Shown: positions 24,493-33,753 of the stretch, one piece after another
Numbering within the stretch: the first letter of the stretch is position 1
Layout: every line of letters starts with the position of its first letter
Assembly (NCBI RefSeq): GCF_001701045.1
Contig: NZ_CP016757.1
Coordinates: 1,729,501 to 1,793,500 of the forward strand
Direction: 5' to 3'
From: Cloacibacillus porcorum
GTDB taxonomy: Bacteria; Synergistota; Synergistia; Synergistales; Synergistaceae
Length of the DNA stretch: 64,000 nucleotides
Position numbers and translations under genes: made by a program
Notes under the pieces: generated by a model
What the model saw: only the letters and a program-made list of their open reading frames with translations
The model's database searches: none
What the model was told of the DNA's origin: nothing

Positions 24493-26641
24493 GTACGCCT
24501 CAATAATCATTGAACAGCAGGATACTATCTGCTATATCTGCGATATAGATACGTATGAGCTGATGTACGTCAGCCCCGCCGGCCGCAGGATCGTTGGTGC
24601 GGTTTCAGATGCCGGCTGGCTGGGGCATAAATGCTATAAGCTCATTCAGGGAAGAGACGCACCCTGCCCATTCTGTACAAATTCAAAGCTGCGGCAGGGG
24701 GAAAAATACTGCTGGGAGTTTTTTAACCCCAATCTCCAACGATATGTGGCCTTAGAGGATACGCTCGTGGATATCGACGGCAAGCTTTGCCGGCTGGAGA
24801 TGGCGACGGATATTACGGACCAAAAGATGGCCATTCATGAGCTTAAAAACCAGCTGACAGCTGAGGAGGCGTTGGTACACTGCATCCAGACGCTGACGCT
24901 CGAAAGCGATATGAAGCTCGCGATAGACAGGCTGTTGGAGAATATCTGTAAATTTTACGCCGGTTCCCGCGCCTATATCTTTGAATATGAATTTGAAAAT
25001 AAGATAATCAAAAATACCTACGAATGGTGCGCCGAGGGCGTCAGTCACGAGATCGAGAACCTTCAGAATATCACCATCGAGTATATCGCAGGCTGGAACA
25101 GGATGTTTGCGGAGAGAGGGGAATTTTTCATCACCTCGTTAAGTGGGGACCTGGACCACAATTCCGAGGAGTACCGTATTCTCGACGCGCAGGGCATCAA
25201 GAGCCTGATCGCGGCGCCTCTGCTGAAAGATGAAAAGATAATCGGCTTTCTGGGTGTGGACGACCCCACCGTAAATACGGAAGATAAAACCCTTCTGCGT
25301 TCCGTCACCTGTTTCGCACTCGCGGATATTGAGAAGCGGCGTCTGCTCAAGCAGCTGGAATATATGAGTTATAACGACGCGCTCACCGGCCTGCAAAACC
25401 GTAATAAGTACATCGACGTCCTGCAAAGCTACAATGAACGGCAGCCAGAGAGACTGGGGATTTTATTTTTAGACCTCAACGGCATGAAAGCGGCGAACGA
25501 CTCCTACGGGCACGCCTACGGTGATTATCTGCTCTCACACGCCGCCGAGATACTTCGCAGGAATATGGGGGATAACTCGTTCCGCATCGGCGGCGACGAG
25601 TTTGTGTCACTCTGTGAGAATATCTCCAAAGAAGAATTTGAGAAGAGGGTCGATTCTCTGAGGTGTGAGGTCCGCGAGGATAAAGACTGCAGCGCCGCCG
25701 TTGGTTTTGTCTGGAAGAGCGGAGATTTCTCCTTCAACGAAGGTATCAGCTACGCGGAAAGGCTGATGTATTCTGAAAAACAGGATTATTACAGACATAT
25801 TCTCGACCACGGCAGGGAGCATCGAATCGGGGTTTCCGGACAAGTCTGGGAAGAGATAGACAACGGCCGCTTTGTCGTCCATCTGCAGCCTGTCGTCGAG
25901 CTGGAGAGCGGAATGATAGTCGGAGCGGAGGCGCTGGTACGTAAGGTGGGTACGGAGGGGCGGCTGATCGCTCCCGATAAGTTCATCTCCCAGTATGAGG
26001 TTGAAGGCGTGATCTGGCACGTGGATTTCTATGTATTTGAGACGGTCTGTTCAATGCTTAACCGCTGGCTTAAAGCTGGGATATCATTAAAGGTGTCCGT
26101 CAATTTTTCCAGATATACCCTTATAAAGCCGAGTCTGGTGCACGATCTCCTGTCTATCTGCGAAAGGCACGGCGTCTCGCCAAAAATGCTGAATATCGAG
26201 GTAACCGAAAGCGTCAGCCAGGTGGACCGGGATCAGTTGGCGAAGATAGTGGACGACCTCAAGAGTGCGGGGTTTTTCATCGTCCTTGATGACTTTGGCA
26301 CGAAATATTCCAACCTCTCCATCCTAAGTGCCGTGGACTTCGACTGGGTCAAACTTGATAAGTCGCTGGTGGCTGATATAGAATACAATATAAGAAGCCG
26401 CATGGTCGTAAAAGAGACGCTCAGAATGTGCGGAGATTTTAATGGTACGAAGCTGCTGGCCGAGGGTATCGAAACGGAGGGACAGCTGAAGCTGCTCAAC
26501 GGCTACCGATGTGATTACGGTCAGGGGTTTTATTTTTCTAAACCGCTCCCGATAGAGGACTTTGAAGAGTTGTATCGCGAGGGATCTTTTCTGCCGCGTA
26601 TGGATTCGGGGGCACAGCCGGCGGGATATCTTAAAAATTAG
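24479..26641 (+). CDS. c-di-GMP signalling protein with PAS, GAF, GGDEF and EAL domains
   Basis: 720 aa, no membrane helices. N-terminal PAS-like domain (about 8-115) with a CPFC pair at 63-66; GAF domain (about 130-285); GGDEF domain with intact RIGGDEF (371-375); EAL domain with EAL at 484-486, the VNFSRYTL stretch and DDFGTKYSNL. Both catalytic signatures are kept, so it could make and break c-di-GMP. The start is TTG 24479 with GGAGG nine bases upstream. Its GAF domain is closely similar to the one in the HD-GYP protein at 28292-31300 (shared NTYEWC). Confidence 0.92.
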   Translation: MDYNRYASIIIEQQDTICYICDIDTYELMYVSPAGRRIVGAVSDAGWLGHKCYKLIQGRDAPCPFCTNSKLRQGEKYCWEFFNPNLQRYVALEDTLVDIDGKLCRLEMATDITDQKMAIHELKNQLTAEEALVHCIQTLTLESDMKLAIDRLLENICKFYAGSRAYIFEYEFENKIIKNTYEWCAEGVSHEIENLQNITIEYIAGWNRMFAERGEFFITSLSGDLDHNSEEYRILDAQGIKSLIAAPLLKDEKIIGFLGVDDPTVNTEDKTLLRSVTCFALADIEKRRLLKQLEYMSYNDALTGLQNRNKYIDVLQSYNERQPERLGILFLDLNGMKAANDSYGHAYGDYLLSHAAEILRRNMGDNSFRIGGDEFVSLCENISKEEFEKRVDSLRCEVREDKDCSAAVGFVWKSGDFSFNEGISYAERLMYSEKQDYYRHILDHGREHRIGVSGQVWEEIDNGRFVVHLQPVVELESGMIVGAEALVRKVGTEGRLIAPDKFISQYEVEGVIWHVDFYVFETVCSMLNRWLKAGISLKVSVNFSRYTLIKPSLVHDLLSICERHGVSPKMLNIEVTESVSQVDRDQLAKIVDDLKSAGFFIVLDDFGTKYSNLSILSAVDFDWVKLDKSLVADIEYNIRSRMVVKETLRMCGDFNGTKLLAEGIETEGQLKLLNGYRCDYGQGFYFSKPLPIEDFEELYREGSFLPRMDSGAQPAGYLKN

Positions 26642-26676
26642 AGTAAACGAAGCTGTGCTGGCTGCCGCCTGTTCTT

Positions 26677-27639
26677 TTATATTTTCGGGACGCCCCTTTT
26701 CCACTCGTGCCAGTTTCCAAGAATCTCTTTAACGAGCGGCGCCGCAGCGCGATAGTTGTTAACTACGCTGATCGCGAAGGCGCCGCTCGAAACGGCCTTT
26801 TTCATGCCGTGAGGCAGCTGGTCGAAGTCCGTTCCCGACCTTATTATCAGCAGTCTTTCCAGGTGGCGGCTCTGCTTCAGGACGTAGGCGATGGCGTTGT
26901 CTTCCTCCTGTAAGATGCCGTACCTCCCGGCCTTATGTTCACGGCAGAGGCGCTCGGCCTGTGCTGAGGCTTCGCCGCCGGTCTTTTTGGGGCTGACCGT
27001 CACCGAGGTGGCGGTAAATATGAAGGGGTCCGACTGGGCCGTCTTTGACGGGTAGCGGTCTCTGTGTTTTGCCGCTTTGGCGTTGTCCGTCAGCTTAGTG
27101 TCTTTGTTCAGCAGGAGCGACCATTTTATAAGATCTTCGTTGAGTCGGAAGAGGCTGCCGCTCTTAGCTACCATAATCTTTTTCTTGCCTTTTTTGACGG
27201 CGGTCGTCTTGTATTCGTGGTCGAGCACCCATTCGGCGATACATACGGAGCCGGTGGAGGCCGCCTGCGGCGGGACGCTGGCGCTGCCGGTGACTACGAA
27301 GTAGGCCTCGCTGAAGTCGAAGCGCGGGTCCTTAAGCAACGCGGAGAGCGAGCCTACGGCGCCCTTTTTGCCTTTGGCGATCGTGATGAAGGCAAGTCCG
27401 TCCTTGATATAGATATAGGAGTCAGTCCCCTTCACCCGGTAGTATTCCGCGTTGGAAAAGTTTTTGTCGTACCAGCGTTTTATCTCCAGCGAGTATTTCA
27501 GCGGAACACGGGCGATATCTTCGACTGTATATGTGGTAAGGATCACAACTTTTAGGGGGATCACCTCGGCCTTGGCCGGGGAGACGGAGAAAAGGCTTAG
27601 GCAAAACAGAAAGGATATTATCAACACTTTTAATTTCAT
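26677..27639 (-). CDS. Secreted purine-nucleoside-permease-like protein (NUP family)
   Basis: About 320 aa with a cleavable signal peptide (MKLKVLIISFLFCLSLF, cut near AKA-E). The body matches the NUP family: LKVVILTTY at the start of the mature part, DPRFDFSEAYFVVTGSA, IAEWVLDHEY and a C-terminal VNNYRAAAPLV. The family is related to nucleoside phosphorylases and has been linked to nucleoside uptake or binding. Convergent with the GGDEF-EAL gene (36 bp between stops). The start is ATG 27639; the site upstream is weak. Confidence 0.75.
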   Translation of the reverse strand: MKLKVLIISFLFCLSLFSVSPAKAEVIPLKVVILTTYTVEDIARVPLKYSLEIKRWYDKNFSNAEYYRVKGTDSYIYIKDGLAFITIAKGKKGAVGSLSALLKDPRFDFSEAYFVVTGSASVPPQAASTGSVCIAEWVLDHEYKTTAVKKGKKKIMVAKSGSLFRLNEDLIKWSLLLNKDTKLTDNAKAAKHRDRYPSKTAQSDPFIFTATSVTVSPKKTGGEASAQAERLCREHKAGRYGILQEEDNAIAYVLKQSRHLERLLIIRSGTDFDQLPHGMKKAVSSGAFAISVVNNYRAAAPLVKEILGNWHEWKRGVPKI

Positions 27640-27794
27640 TAGCATCACCACGTAAAACCATTATCTGATAATTTAGGGCATGATTATACCAGAAAATCGC
27701 TGGTTTATGATAAAGAAATGTGAACTGAGCAAGGCAAACTCCTCAGACTTGGCATACTGCGGCTCGCCATAGGCTGCCCCGACTTTTTTTAGCA

Positions 27795-27832
27795 ACGACG
27801 GTCTGTAAGATGACGCTCTTACAGACCGTCGT
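27795..27832. repeat. Perfect 16-bp inverted repeat over the receiver gene's stop codon
   Basis: Arms 27795-27810 and 27817-27832 with a 6-nt loop. The left part of the stop region of the leftward receiver gene forms one arm. On the minus strand it is followed by an A run, not T, so it is unlikely to be an ordinary terminator; on the plus strand a T run precedes it. Confidence 0.8.
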
Positions 27833-28226
27833 CTGCCCCGTCCCGAAGTATCCCGTCCACAATCGCTCTTACCTCTGCAGGTGAAAACGGTTTATGGATA
27901 AATTTCGCCGCGCCCATCACACAGACACGATTTTGGCATTCCTGCGTTTCGTCCGCGGTGATGACGACCACGGGGATTTTGCCGATGAGTCCCTCCGAGG
28001 CCATCTTTTTCATGACCTCGTATCCGTCAACAGGCGACATGACGATGTCAAGCAGCAGTAGGGCTATCGCCTCACCGTGTACAGCGAGCTGTTCAAGCGC
28101 ATCTGCGCCGTCACCGGCCTCAAGGATTTCAAAACTCTCGCGTACGAGAATATTTTTCAGAATAATACGGTTAATCTCCTGATCGTCGACGATAAGAATT
28201 TTTTTATTCCCGGCCATACCATTCAT
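27819..28226 (-). CDS. Stand-alone response regulator receiver
   Basis: About 135 aa, only a CheY-like receiver domain: acidic pair VDDQE at 14-18, phospho-acceptor Asp60 in LLLLDIVMSPVDG, Thr in VVITADET and Lys in KFIHKPFSP. All key residues are present. No output domain. It lies 65 bp downstream of the HD-GYP gene on the same strand and probably works with it. ATG 28226 has AAGG upstream; nearby in-frame starts differ by a few residues. Confidence 0.9.
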   Translation of the reverse strand: MNGMAGNKKILIVDDQEINRIILKNILVRESFEILEAGDGADALEQLAVHGEAIALLLLDIVMSPVDGYEVMKKMASEGLIGKIPVVVITADETQECQNRVCVMGAAKFIHKPFSPAEVRAIVDGILRDGADDGL

Positions 28227-28291
28227 CAGCAACCTTTATCTTCACGTTTACTCTTATACCCGCTGTACTGCGGCTTGAGGCTAAAAGGATG

Positions 28292-31200
28292 CTATTGGCC
28301 GCTGCCGCGCCTTTCGCATATTATTTCTGAAATCAGTCTTGCGATGAAGACCAGCGCGTTGATCTGATCCTGGGTCCACAGTCTGTGGATGACGCAGTCG
28401 TCGAAGCCGACAAAGCCCTTAAATTTCCCCTCTTCCGTGATCGAGACCTGCAGCGTCGACAATATTCCCTGGGCGCCAAGAAGTTCCTGGAGTTCTTCTG
28501 AACAGTCTTCAAGATTAGGGCAGTAAAAAATTCCTTCTTCATTGAAATTTTTTCTGTAGTCCCCGCCAAAGTCCAGAATAGGTATGTTAACCAGCAGGGT
28601 TATCTGAGGCTCAATTCCATCGTTGCACCATTCGTACGTATTATTGACATAGAGGCCGTCTTCGGTGGACTCAAATATATAGGCGCGGCTGACGTTGAAC
28701 ATTTTGCCGATTATATTGAGGATGAGATTCAGAGCCGAGTCAAAACCGCCGCGCTCGCGCAGCGTGTCGAAGGTCAGACGCAGCATTTCGGAGGGATTGA
28801 CGCCAAGCTGGTTTTCAGATTCTATGCTGCTGCCTGATGTACGAGAGGAGGCGCCGGAGTCCTCCATTTGGGGCACTGCTTCCGTCCTTTCGCCGTATGC
28901 CACATAATTATTCTTTCCACAGCGTTTTGCCTGGTAGAGCGCCTGGTCGGCGTGGCTGAAGAGAGACTGAAAATCATTCTCTTCAGATGTGGCGATGGCG
29001 ACGCCGATGCTGCAGGAGAGGTTGCGGCTGTACATATTCTCGTGGAGTATGCCGCCGAAGGCGTTGAGTATCTGCTCTGCGTGCGAGTAAGCCGTCGCCG
29101 CGTTAGGAATGTGGGGCATAAATACCATAAATTCGTCGCCGCCGATCCTGGATACGACGTCGCTGGAGCGGAATATGGAGCTGATATTCTCCGCCAGTTT
29201 ACTCAGCACCGCGTCCCCGAACATGTGTCCGTAGCTATCGTTTATGTGTTTGAAATTATCAACGTCAATGATGAACATTGCCCCCATGTCGCCAGGCACC
29301 ATCGTCTGAAGGTGGCGTTCTACCTGTTCGCGTCCCGTATTCTTGTTGTATAGCTTTGTCAGGGAATCTCTCTCGGCCTTTATCCTCAGCTCGTAGGTCT
29401 GACGCCTGTCGCTGTCTATGTCCATTATTACGCCGATGACTCTGAAGGGGTTTCCCATCTCATCGAACAACGCCGTCGCCCTTACCCTTCCCCAGTGGTA
29501 ATTGCCTAAATTATCGGCGATGCGAAGCTCCTCCTCCATGTAGGCCGTGCCGGTAGACATAGCGTCGAGTATGCGCCTGACGGCCTGTACGTCGTCTGGA
29601 TGTACGCAAGGGTTCTCTTTTATTTTAACGCCGCTGCCGGCAGGTTGATAATCATATTTTTTGTACCAGTTGGGCGAGATAAAGAATTCGTCGCTCATTA
29701 TGTCCCATTCAAAAATTATGTCGTTGCTCTGGTCGATAATTATTTTGTACCTTTCCAGAGAGCGCAGCAGTATCTCCTCTCTCTCTTTTATCTTCGTGAT
29801 ATCGATGAGGAGGCTGCTGTAGTATCTTACGCCGTCGCCGTCGACAAGGCTGACCGTCTTATCGAGCACCCAGACGAGCGTCCCGCCCTTGGCCATGACC
29901 CTGTATACGAGTTCAAAGGGAGAATCGGCGGCGACGTATTTTTTAAACGACGAAAGCAGCCGCTGCCTGTCCGGCGGGTAGATCATCTCCAAATAGTGGT
30001 TATGGAACCTTGATGCGATCTCCTCTTTAGTATATTTGAACAAATCGAAAAAGCCGCAGCCGGTGTATATCAGCGTCAGATTGGCATCGTCAAGATATCT
30101 GTTGACCCCGATGAAATTTGAAGCGGCGCCGTTATCGCAGCCGCGGTCGTCAAATAGTTTGGCCTCCTGAGCCATTTCACGTTTTACCGCCGGCCGTAGG
30201 CCGTATACTGGCGGTTCCGCCGTCGAAGCGGCTGACGGATTATCGGAGTAAGCTTCGGATAATTCCAAGAATGTGTTTTTCACATTCTTGAAACAGGCCA
30301 GCAGACGCGGTGAGAACGCACCGCATTTTCCATCGATTATCATGGTACAGGCGTCGCCATGAGATATGGCTTTTCGGTAAATCCTGTCGTTTGTCAGCGC
30401 GTCGTAACAATCTACCAGCCCGACCGTCTGGGCGTGTATGGGGATAGTGTCGCCCGTCAGCCCTTTGGGATATCCCCTGCCATCCCAGCGCTCGTGATGA
30501 TAGAGGCAGATATCCATGGCATAGCGCATGAATAGGCGGTCGCAGTTTTCCGCGTTTTTGTTAAGGTTCTCAAGTATTTCATATCCCTGCTGCGCATGGG
30601 TCTTCATGATATCGAATTCCTGTGCCGTCAGCGGGCCCGGCTTGTTTAAGATCGTCTCGGGGACGGCGGACTTGCCGATGTCATGCAGTGAAGCGGCCTC
30701 CGCGATCATGAGAATATGGTTGTCGTCGATACCGTATTCGGGGTAACGCCTCACGACCTCCTCAAGGAGCGTCTGGGTAAAGAGCTGCATGCGCTTTATG
30801 TGCCGTCCAGATTCAAGGTTGTTATATTCCATCATAGATCTCAGACCATCCAAAATAGGCTGTTTGTACCGATGAAATTCCCTTTTTTGCAGCCTGATTA
30901 TGTTGCCTAAAGCCTCCCTGCTCCTGCTGGCGTCGGTAATATTTTTTATCCGCTGCCGGAGAATATCGGCGGCAATCGGTTTTATCATCACATCGCAGAT
31001 GCCGAAATCGAAGGCCATGAGCTTGAGTTCGACAGAATCTTTGTCTGCTATGACCATTGCCGGTATCTTTGCGGAAGCCGCGTATCGGGCGGCGTCTTTT
31101 GCAAAGGTGAAAAAATCTATTTCGTCTGCGGCCACCGCGAAAATTACCGCGGTAACGCCCTCACCCTCCGATTTAACGACAGAGAGCGCCTCGCCGCTGT

Positions 31201-31300
31201 TCGCCGCTTCAAGCGCCGTCCATTTATCCGGGGAGAGTATTTCTTTTATAGCGGCTCTTTCATCTTCGAGAGGGCTGATAATGAGGAGCTTATTTCTCAT
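28292..31300 (-). CDS. Multidomain c-di-GMP protein: pseudo-receiver, HD-GYP, PAS, GGDEF, GAF
   Basis: About 1002 aa. Residues 1-125 fold like a receiver, but the phospho-acceptor position (in AVIFAVAADE) lacks the Asp. HD-GYP phosphodiesterase follows with LHDIGKSA (about 205-212) and HHERWDGRGYPKG (about 268-280). Two PAS domains span roughly 390-650, then GGDEF (intact RIGGDEF near 740), then a C-terminal GAF domain with NTYEWC. Thus it carries an HD-GYP hydrolase and an intact GGDEF synthase. ATG 31300 or ATG 31306 is the start. The receiver gene downstream may supply the missing phosphorylation input. Confidence 0.92.
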   Translation of the reverse strand: MRNKLLIISPLEDERAAIKEILSPDKWTALEAANSGEALSVVKSEGEGVTAVIFAVAADEIDFFTFAKDAARYAASAKIPAMVIADKDSVELKLMAFDFGICDVMIKPIAADILRQRIKNITDASRSREALGNIIRLQKREFHRYKQPILDGLRSMMEYNNLESGRHIKRMQLFTQTLLEEVVRRYPEYGIDDNHILMIAEAASLHDIGKSAVPETILNKPGPLTAQEFDIMKTHAQQGYEILENLNKNAENCDRLFMRYAMDICLYHHERWDGRGYPKGLTGDTIPIHAQTVGLVDCYDALTNDRIYRKAISHGDACTMIIDGKCGAFSPRLLACFKNVKNTFLELSEAYSDNPSAASTAEPPVYGLRPAVKREMAQEAKLFDDRGCDNGAASNFIGVNRYLDDANLTLIYTGCGFFDLFKYTKEEIASRFHNHYLEMIYPPDRQRLLSSFKKYVAADSPFELVYRVMAKGGTLVWVLDKTVSLVDGDGVRYYSSLLIDITKIKEREEILLRSLERYKIIIDQSNDIIFEWDIMSDEFFISPNWYKKYDYQPAGSGVKIKENPCVHPDDVQAVRRILDAMSTGTAYMEEELRIADNLGNYHWGRVRATALFDEMGNPFRVIGVIMDIDSDRRQTYELRIKAERDSLTKLYNKNTGREQVERHLQTMVPGDMGAMFIIDVDNFKHINDSYGHMFGDAVLSKLAENISSIFRSSDVVSRIGGDEFMVFMPHIPNAATAYSHAEQILNAFGGILHENMYSRNLSCSIGVAIATSEENDFQSLFSHADQALYQAKRCGKNNYVAYGERTEAVPQMEDSGASSRTSGSSIESENQLGVNPSEMLRLTFDTLRERGGFDSALNLILNIIGKMFNVSRAYIFESTEDGLYVNNTYEWCNDGIEPQITLLVNIPILDFGGDYRKNFNEEGIFYCPNLEDCSEELQELLGAQGILSTLQVSITEEGKFKGFVGFDDCVIHRLWTQDQINALVFIARLISEIICERRGSGQ

Positions 31301-31551
31301 AGGCATCCTTTCTCCATTGTTTCGCGGCATAACCAGCACCGTGCTCAAACAGCGGCCGTGAAATGCAATGCGTCCCTATATGCCTCAGCATACAGGGACA
31401 TTAAAAATATTTTTATTTATTATACTACTTACATCCGTATATTTGATGAAAATAACCGATGACTAAAGCGGATGAAGTTACCGACGGGGATGTTGTAAGC
31501 GCCGTTCTTCTTCACTGTTGCCGTCTTGGCCGTATTCAAATAAACGGAAAA
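31301..31551. promoter_or_regulatory. Gap between phzF and the HD-GYP gene with a small palindrome
   Basis: GTCCCT-TATGC-CTCA-GCATA-AGGGAC (31374-31401) is an interrupted 11-bp inverted repeat beside an AT-rich run. It lies upstream of the HD-GYP gene and downstream of phzF, both leftward. Operator or weak terminator; not decided. Confidence 0.35.
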
Positions 31552-32457
31552 CTACAGCTCGATCTCTGTTTTAAAGGCAACGACCGCCTCGCCCGTGATC
31601 CTTACCAAGGTGGGACGTCCTTCGGTAATTTTCACATTCACCCTCATGCCTCCGTCACGTTTGATCGCCTCTCCCTGCCGGATGGAAAAGGAGAGTTCGT
31701 CTTCCGACTGCAGAGTCCTGCAGATGCCGAAGTGTACAAGGTAAATTCCCAGAGGGCCATTGGCGTTGCCCGTGACCGGGTCCTCTGAGATACCGATGGC
31801 GGGCGCGAACATACGTCCGTGAACCAGCACGTCGTCCTCTGGATTCAATGTAAAAACATAATAACCGCCGCATCCGACATCGGCGCTGATTACGGCAAGC
31901 TCCCCCATGTCAGGTTTAAGTTCGTGCAGCCTGGATTCAGATTTTATTCCGACCATGATTTTGGGATGGCCCGCCGAGGCGACGGCGACTGGACAGTCCT
32001 CCCTTATCTCGTTTTCCTTTAAACCGAGCGCCGCGGCTATTCTTTTCACAATAGACGGCTCAAAAGGTGTGCCAACCTCCGGCGTTCCCTGGGTCATAAT
32101 GATGGAGTAATCGCTATCCTCCCGTATGATATCCACGGGTAAAATGCCCGCCTTCGTCTTTTGCAGCACTTGGCCGGAGACCGCGACTCCCTCGATCGCT
32201 CGCACATAATGCGCCGCGACCGTCGCATGTCCGCAGAGCGGCACCTCTGTTGTCGGCGTAAAGAAGCGCACCTCCACATCGTAGTCCGGCGAGGCGGAGG
32301 AAAAAATAAACGCCGTTTCGGAATTGTTCATTTCACGCGCGATCCTCTGCATCTGTTCCTCCGTAAGGCCGTCGGCGTTAGGTACGACGCCGGCCGGATT
32401 TCCGTGGAATCTCTCCCTCGTAAATGAATCTATCTGATAAAGTCTGTACGTCTTCAT
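31552..32457 (-). CDS. PhzF family isomerase/epimerase-like protein
   Basis: 301 aa. N-terminal QIDSFTRERFHGNPAGVV with the GNPAGV motif of PhzF, NNSETAF with the catalytic Glu, TTEVPLCGHATVA and, in the second half, DPVTGNANGPLG. The fold is diaminopimelate-epimerase-like and the enzymes are isomerases of varied substrates; the substrate here is unknown. ATG 32457 has GGAGGAGAA upstream. No phenazine genes nearby, so no role in phenazine synthesis is implied. Confidence 0.88.
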   Translation of the reverse strand: MKTYRLYQIDSFTRERFHGNPAGVVPNADGLTEEQMQRIAREMNNSETAFIFSSASPDYDVEVRFFTPTTEVPLCGHATVAAHYVRAIEGVAVSGQVLQKTKAGILPVDIIREDSDYSIIMTQGTPEVGTPFEPSIVKRIAAALGLKENEIREDCPVAVASAGHPKIMVGIKSESRLHELKPDMGELAVISADVGCGGYYVFTLNPEDDVLVHGRMFAPAIGISEDPVTGNANGPLGIYLVHFGICRTLQSEDELSFSIRQGEAIKRDGGMRVNVKITEGRPTLVRITGEAVVAFKTEIEL

Positions 32458-32591
32458 GGTTCTCCTCCTCCGCTTCCACGTTGCCTGGCTGCTTATTATC
32501 GCCAGTATTTTATTATAGCCTGAAATGCAGCAGGTAAAGGGTTTGGCACATCCTGAACGTATAGCAAACACATCAATAATGTTCAGAGGCG

Positions 32592-32680
32592 GTAAACAGC
32601 GGTCTTCTGCGGGTGGGAAGTAGATAAATTACGGTTTAGCTTTTGGTTTTGCCCTTAAAGGCGCCCTCTCATGAACAGCA
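32592..32680. repeat. Remnant of a family B repeat with two 14-bp near-palindromes
   Basis: TAAACAGCGGTCTT near 32593, TAAATTACGGTTTA (32625-32638) and then GCCCTTAAAGGCGCCCTCTC, the same left edge as copy B3 at 51100. The rest of the element is absent. The gap 32458-33045 otherwise holds only the transposase scrap and a terminator. Confidence 0.55.
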
Positions 32681-32753
32681 TCCCGAAAATCGGACAGCCA
32701 AATAAAGCCCCTGGATTATAATAAAACTAAATACATATAAAGGGGGCTCTTCT

Positions 32754-32906
32754 ATGCGTAAACGTAAAACAGAAGAAAGAATAAAATCAATTGAGATGCA
32801 CAAACAGGGAATTCCACGAAGGCGGATTGCTGAAGAACTTGGTGTTAGTCCTGATTCTGTTAAAACATGGATATCTTTATTTATCCCTTTACCCACTCAA
32901 AGCTGA
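32754..32906 (+). pseudogene. Truncated transposase N-terminus (helix-turn-helix)
   Basis: 50 codons, ATG 32754 behind AGGGGG. The sequence MRKRKTEERIKSIEMHKQG is followed by IPRRRIAEELGVSPDSVKTW, a helix-turn-helix like those at the start of IS transposases. It breaks off after ~43 residues into unrelated sequence. Its AT-rich codon use differs strongly from its neighbours. Probably the scrap of an insertion sequence; no terminal repeats or target duplication seen. Confidence 0.5.
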
Positions 32907-32970
32907 ATCGTTATTTATATCCTTGCTGCCCCTGAACGAGGCCGACGCTCAGCGGAGTACTCCTGTAACA

Positions 32971-33011
32971 CAAAAAGGTCCGTGTCTTGGAATATCCAAA
33001 ACACGGACCTT
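32971..33011 (-). terminator. Intrinsic terminator after fchA
   Basis: Read leftward: an 11-bp stem (arms 33011-33001 and 32985-32975, beginning AAGGTCCGTGT), an inner TTGGA/TCCAA pairing, then a T run (A run at 32972-32976 on the plus strand). Confidence 0.85.
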
Positions 33012-33045
33012 ATACAGCCGGAAATGTACCGGACGAAAGTCTGTT

Positions 33046-33675
33046 CTAACCGAGAGCCTCTTCCATCTTTGCCGCCGTCTTTGCTGAATAGCCGGCGATC
33101 TCTTCGAGGGCTTTCGCCATTCTCATGCGGCATTCCGCGGCGAAGACCTCGTCCTTTACTCCGGGAAGGTTGATGCGCACATTGTAGGAGGCCGCCTTGC
33201 CCGCCGCGTCGGCCAGCAGGGCCGCGCTGCCCGCGTCGCTGGCCGCGTTGGGATTACCGAAAGAGGCCGCCTCGCAGGCGAGCCGCGCCGCCACCGCGCA
33301 GGCTTCGAGGGTGCGCAGCGGTACGTCGGTGGCAGTTTTGGAGGCCTCGGCCATCGCCGCCCTGCGCGCCGCCTTCTGCTCGTCCGTATCTTTGGGCATC
33401 TTCATCGCCGCCATAAAGACGTTGAAGGATTCCGTATCGTCGTTCATCAGCTTGACAAACGAGGCGCGCAGGATCTCGCTCTCCTTGAATACATTCTCCA
33501 TCGCCGCCCAGTTGTCCTTATATTTTTCCTTGCCGACTGTGAGGTTACCCACCATCGAGGTGAGGCCGGAGGCCAGCGAGCCGCAGAGCGCGGCGACGCT
33601 GCCGCCGCCGGGGGCCGGTGAGTTTGAGGCTAGTTCGTCTATGAATGCGCCGACTGTCATTTCTTCAAATTTCAT
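33046..33675 (-). CDS. fchA: Formimidoyltetrahydrofolate cyclodeaminase
   Basis: 209 aa helical protein. Recognised by SNSPAPGGGSVAALCGSLA (residues 17-35) and the downstream VPLRTLEACAVAA and FGNPNAASDAGSAA stretches of the cyclodeaminase family. It converts 5-formimino-THF to 5,10-methenyl-THF and ammonia. It follows hutU on the leftward strand, while the formiminotransferase (ftcD) is in the divergent operon, so the two halves of the mammalian FTCD are separate genes here. Confidence 0.95.
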   Translation of the reverse strand: MKFEEMTVGAFIDELASNSPAPGGGSVAALCGSLASGLTSMVGNLTVGKEKYKDNWAAMENVFKESEILRASFVKLMNDDTESFNVFMAAMKMPKDTDEQKAARRAAMAEASKTATDVPLRTLEACAVAARLACEAASFGNPNAASDAGSAALLADAAGKAASYNVRINLPGVKDEVFAAECRMRMAKALEEIAGYSAKTAAKMEEALG

Positions 33676-33753
33676 CTTTTGTCACTCCTGTTATTTTAAA
33701 AGGAGACGGGCGATTTTTTCGCCCGCCTATTATGTCTTATAACCTAAATAATG

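Noticed and set aside
32754-32906. Intact insertion sequence around the HTH fragment
   Set aside because: No catalytic transposase part, no terminal inverted repeats and no target duplication could be seen.
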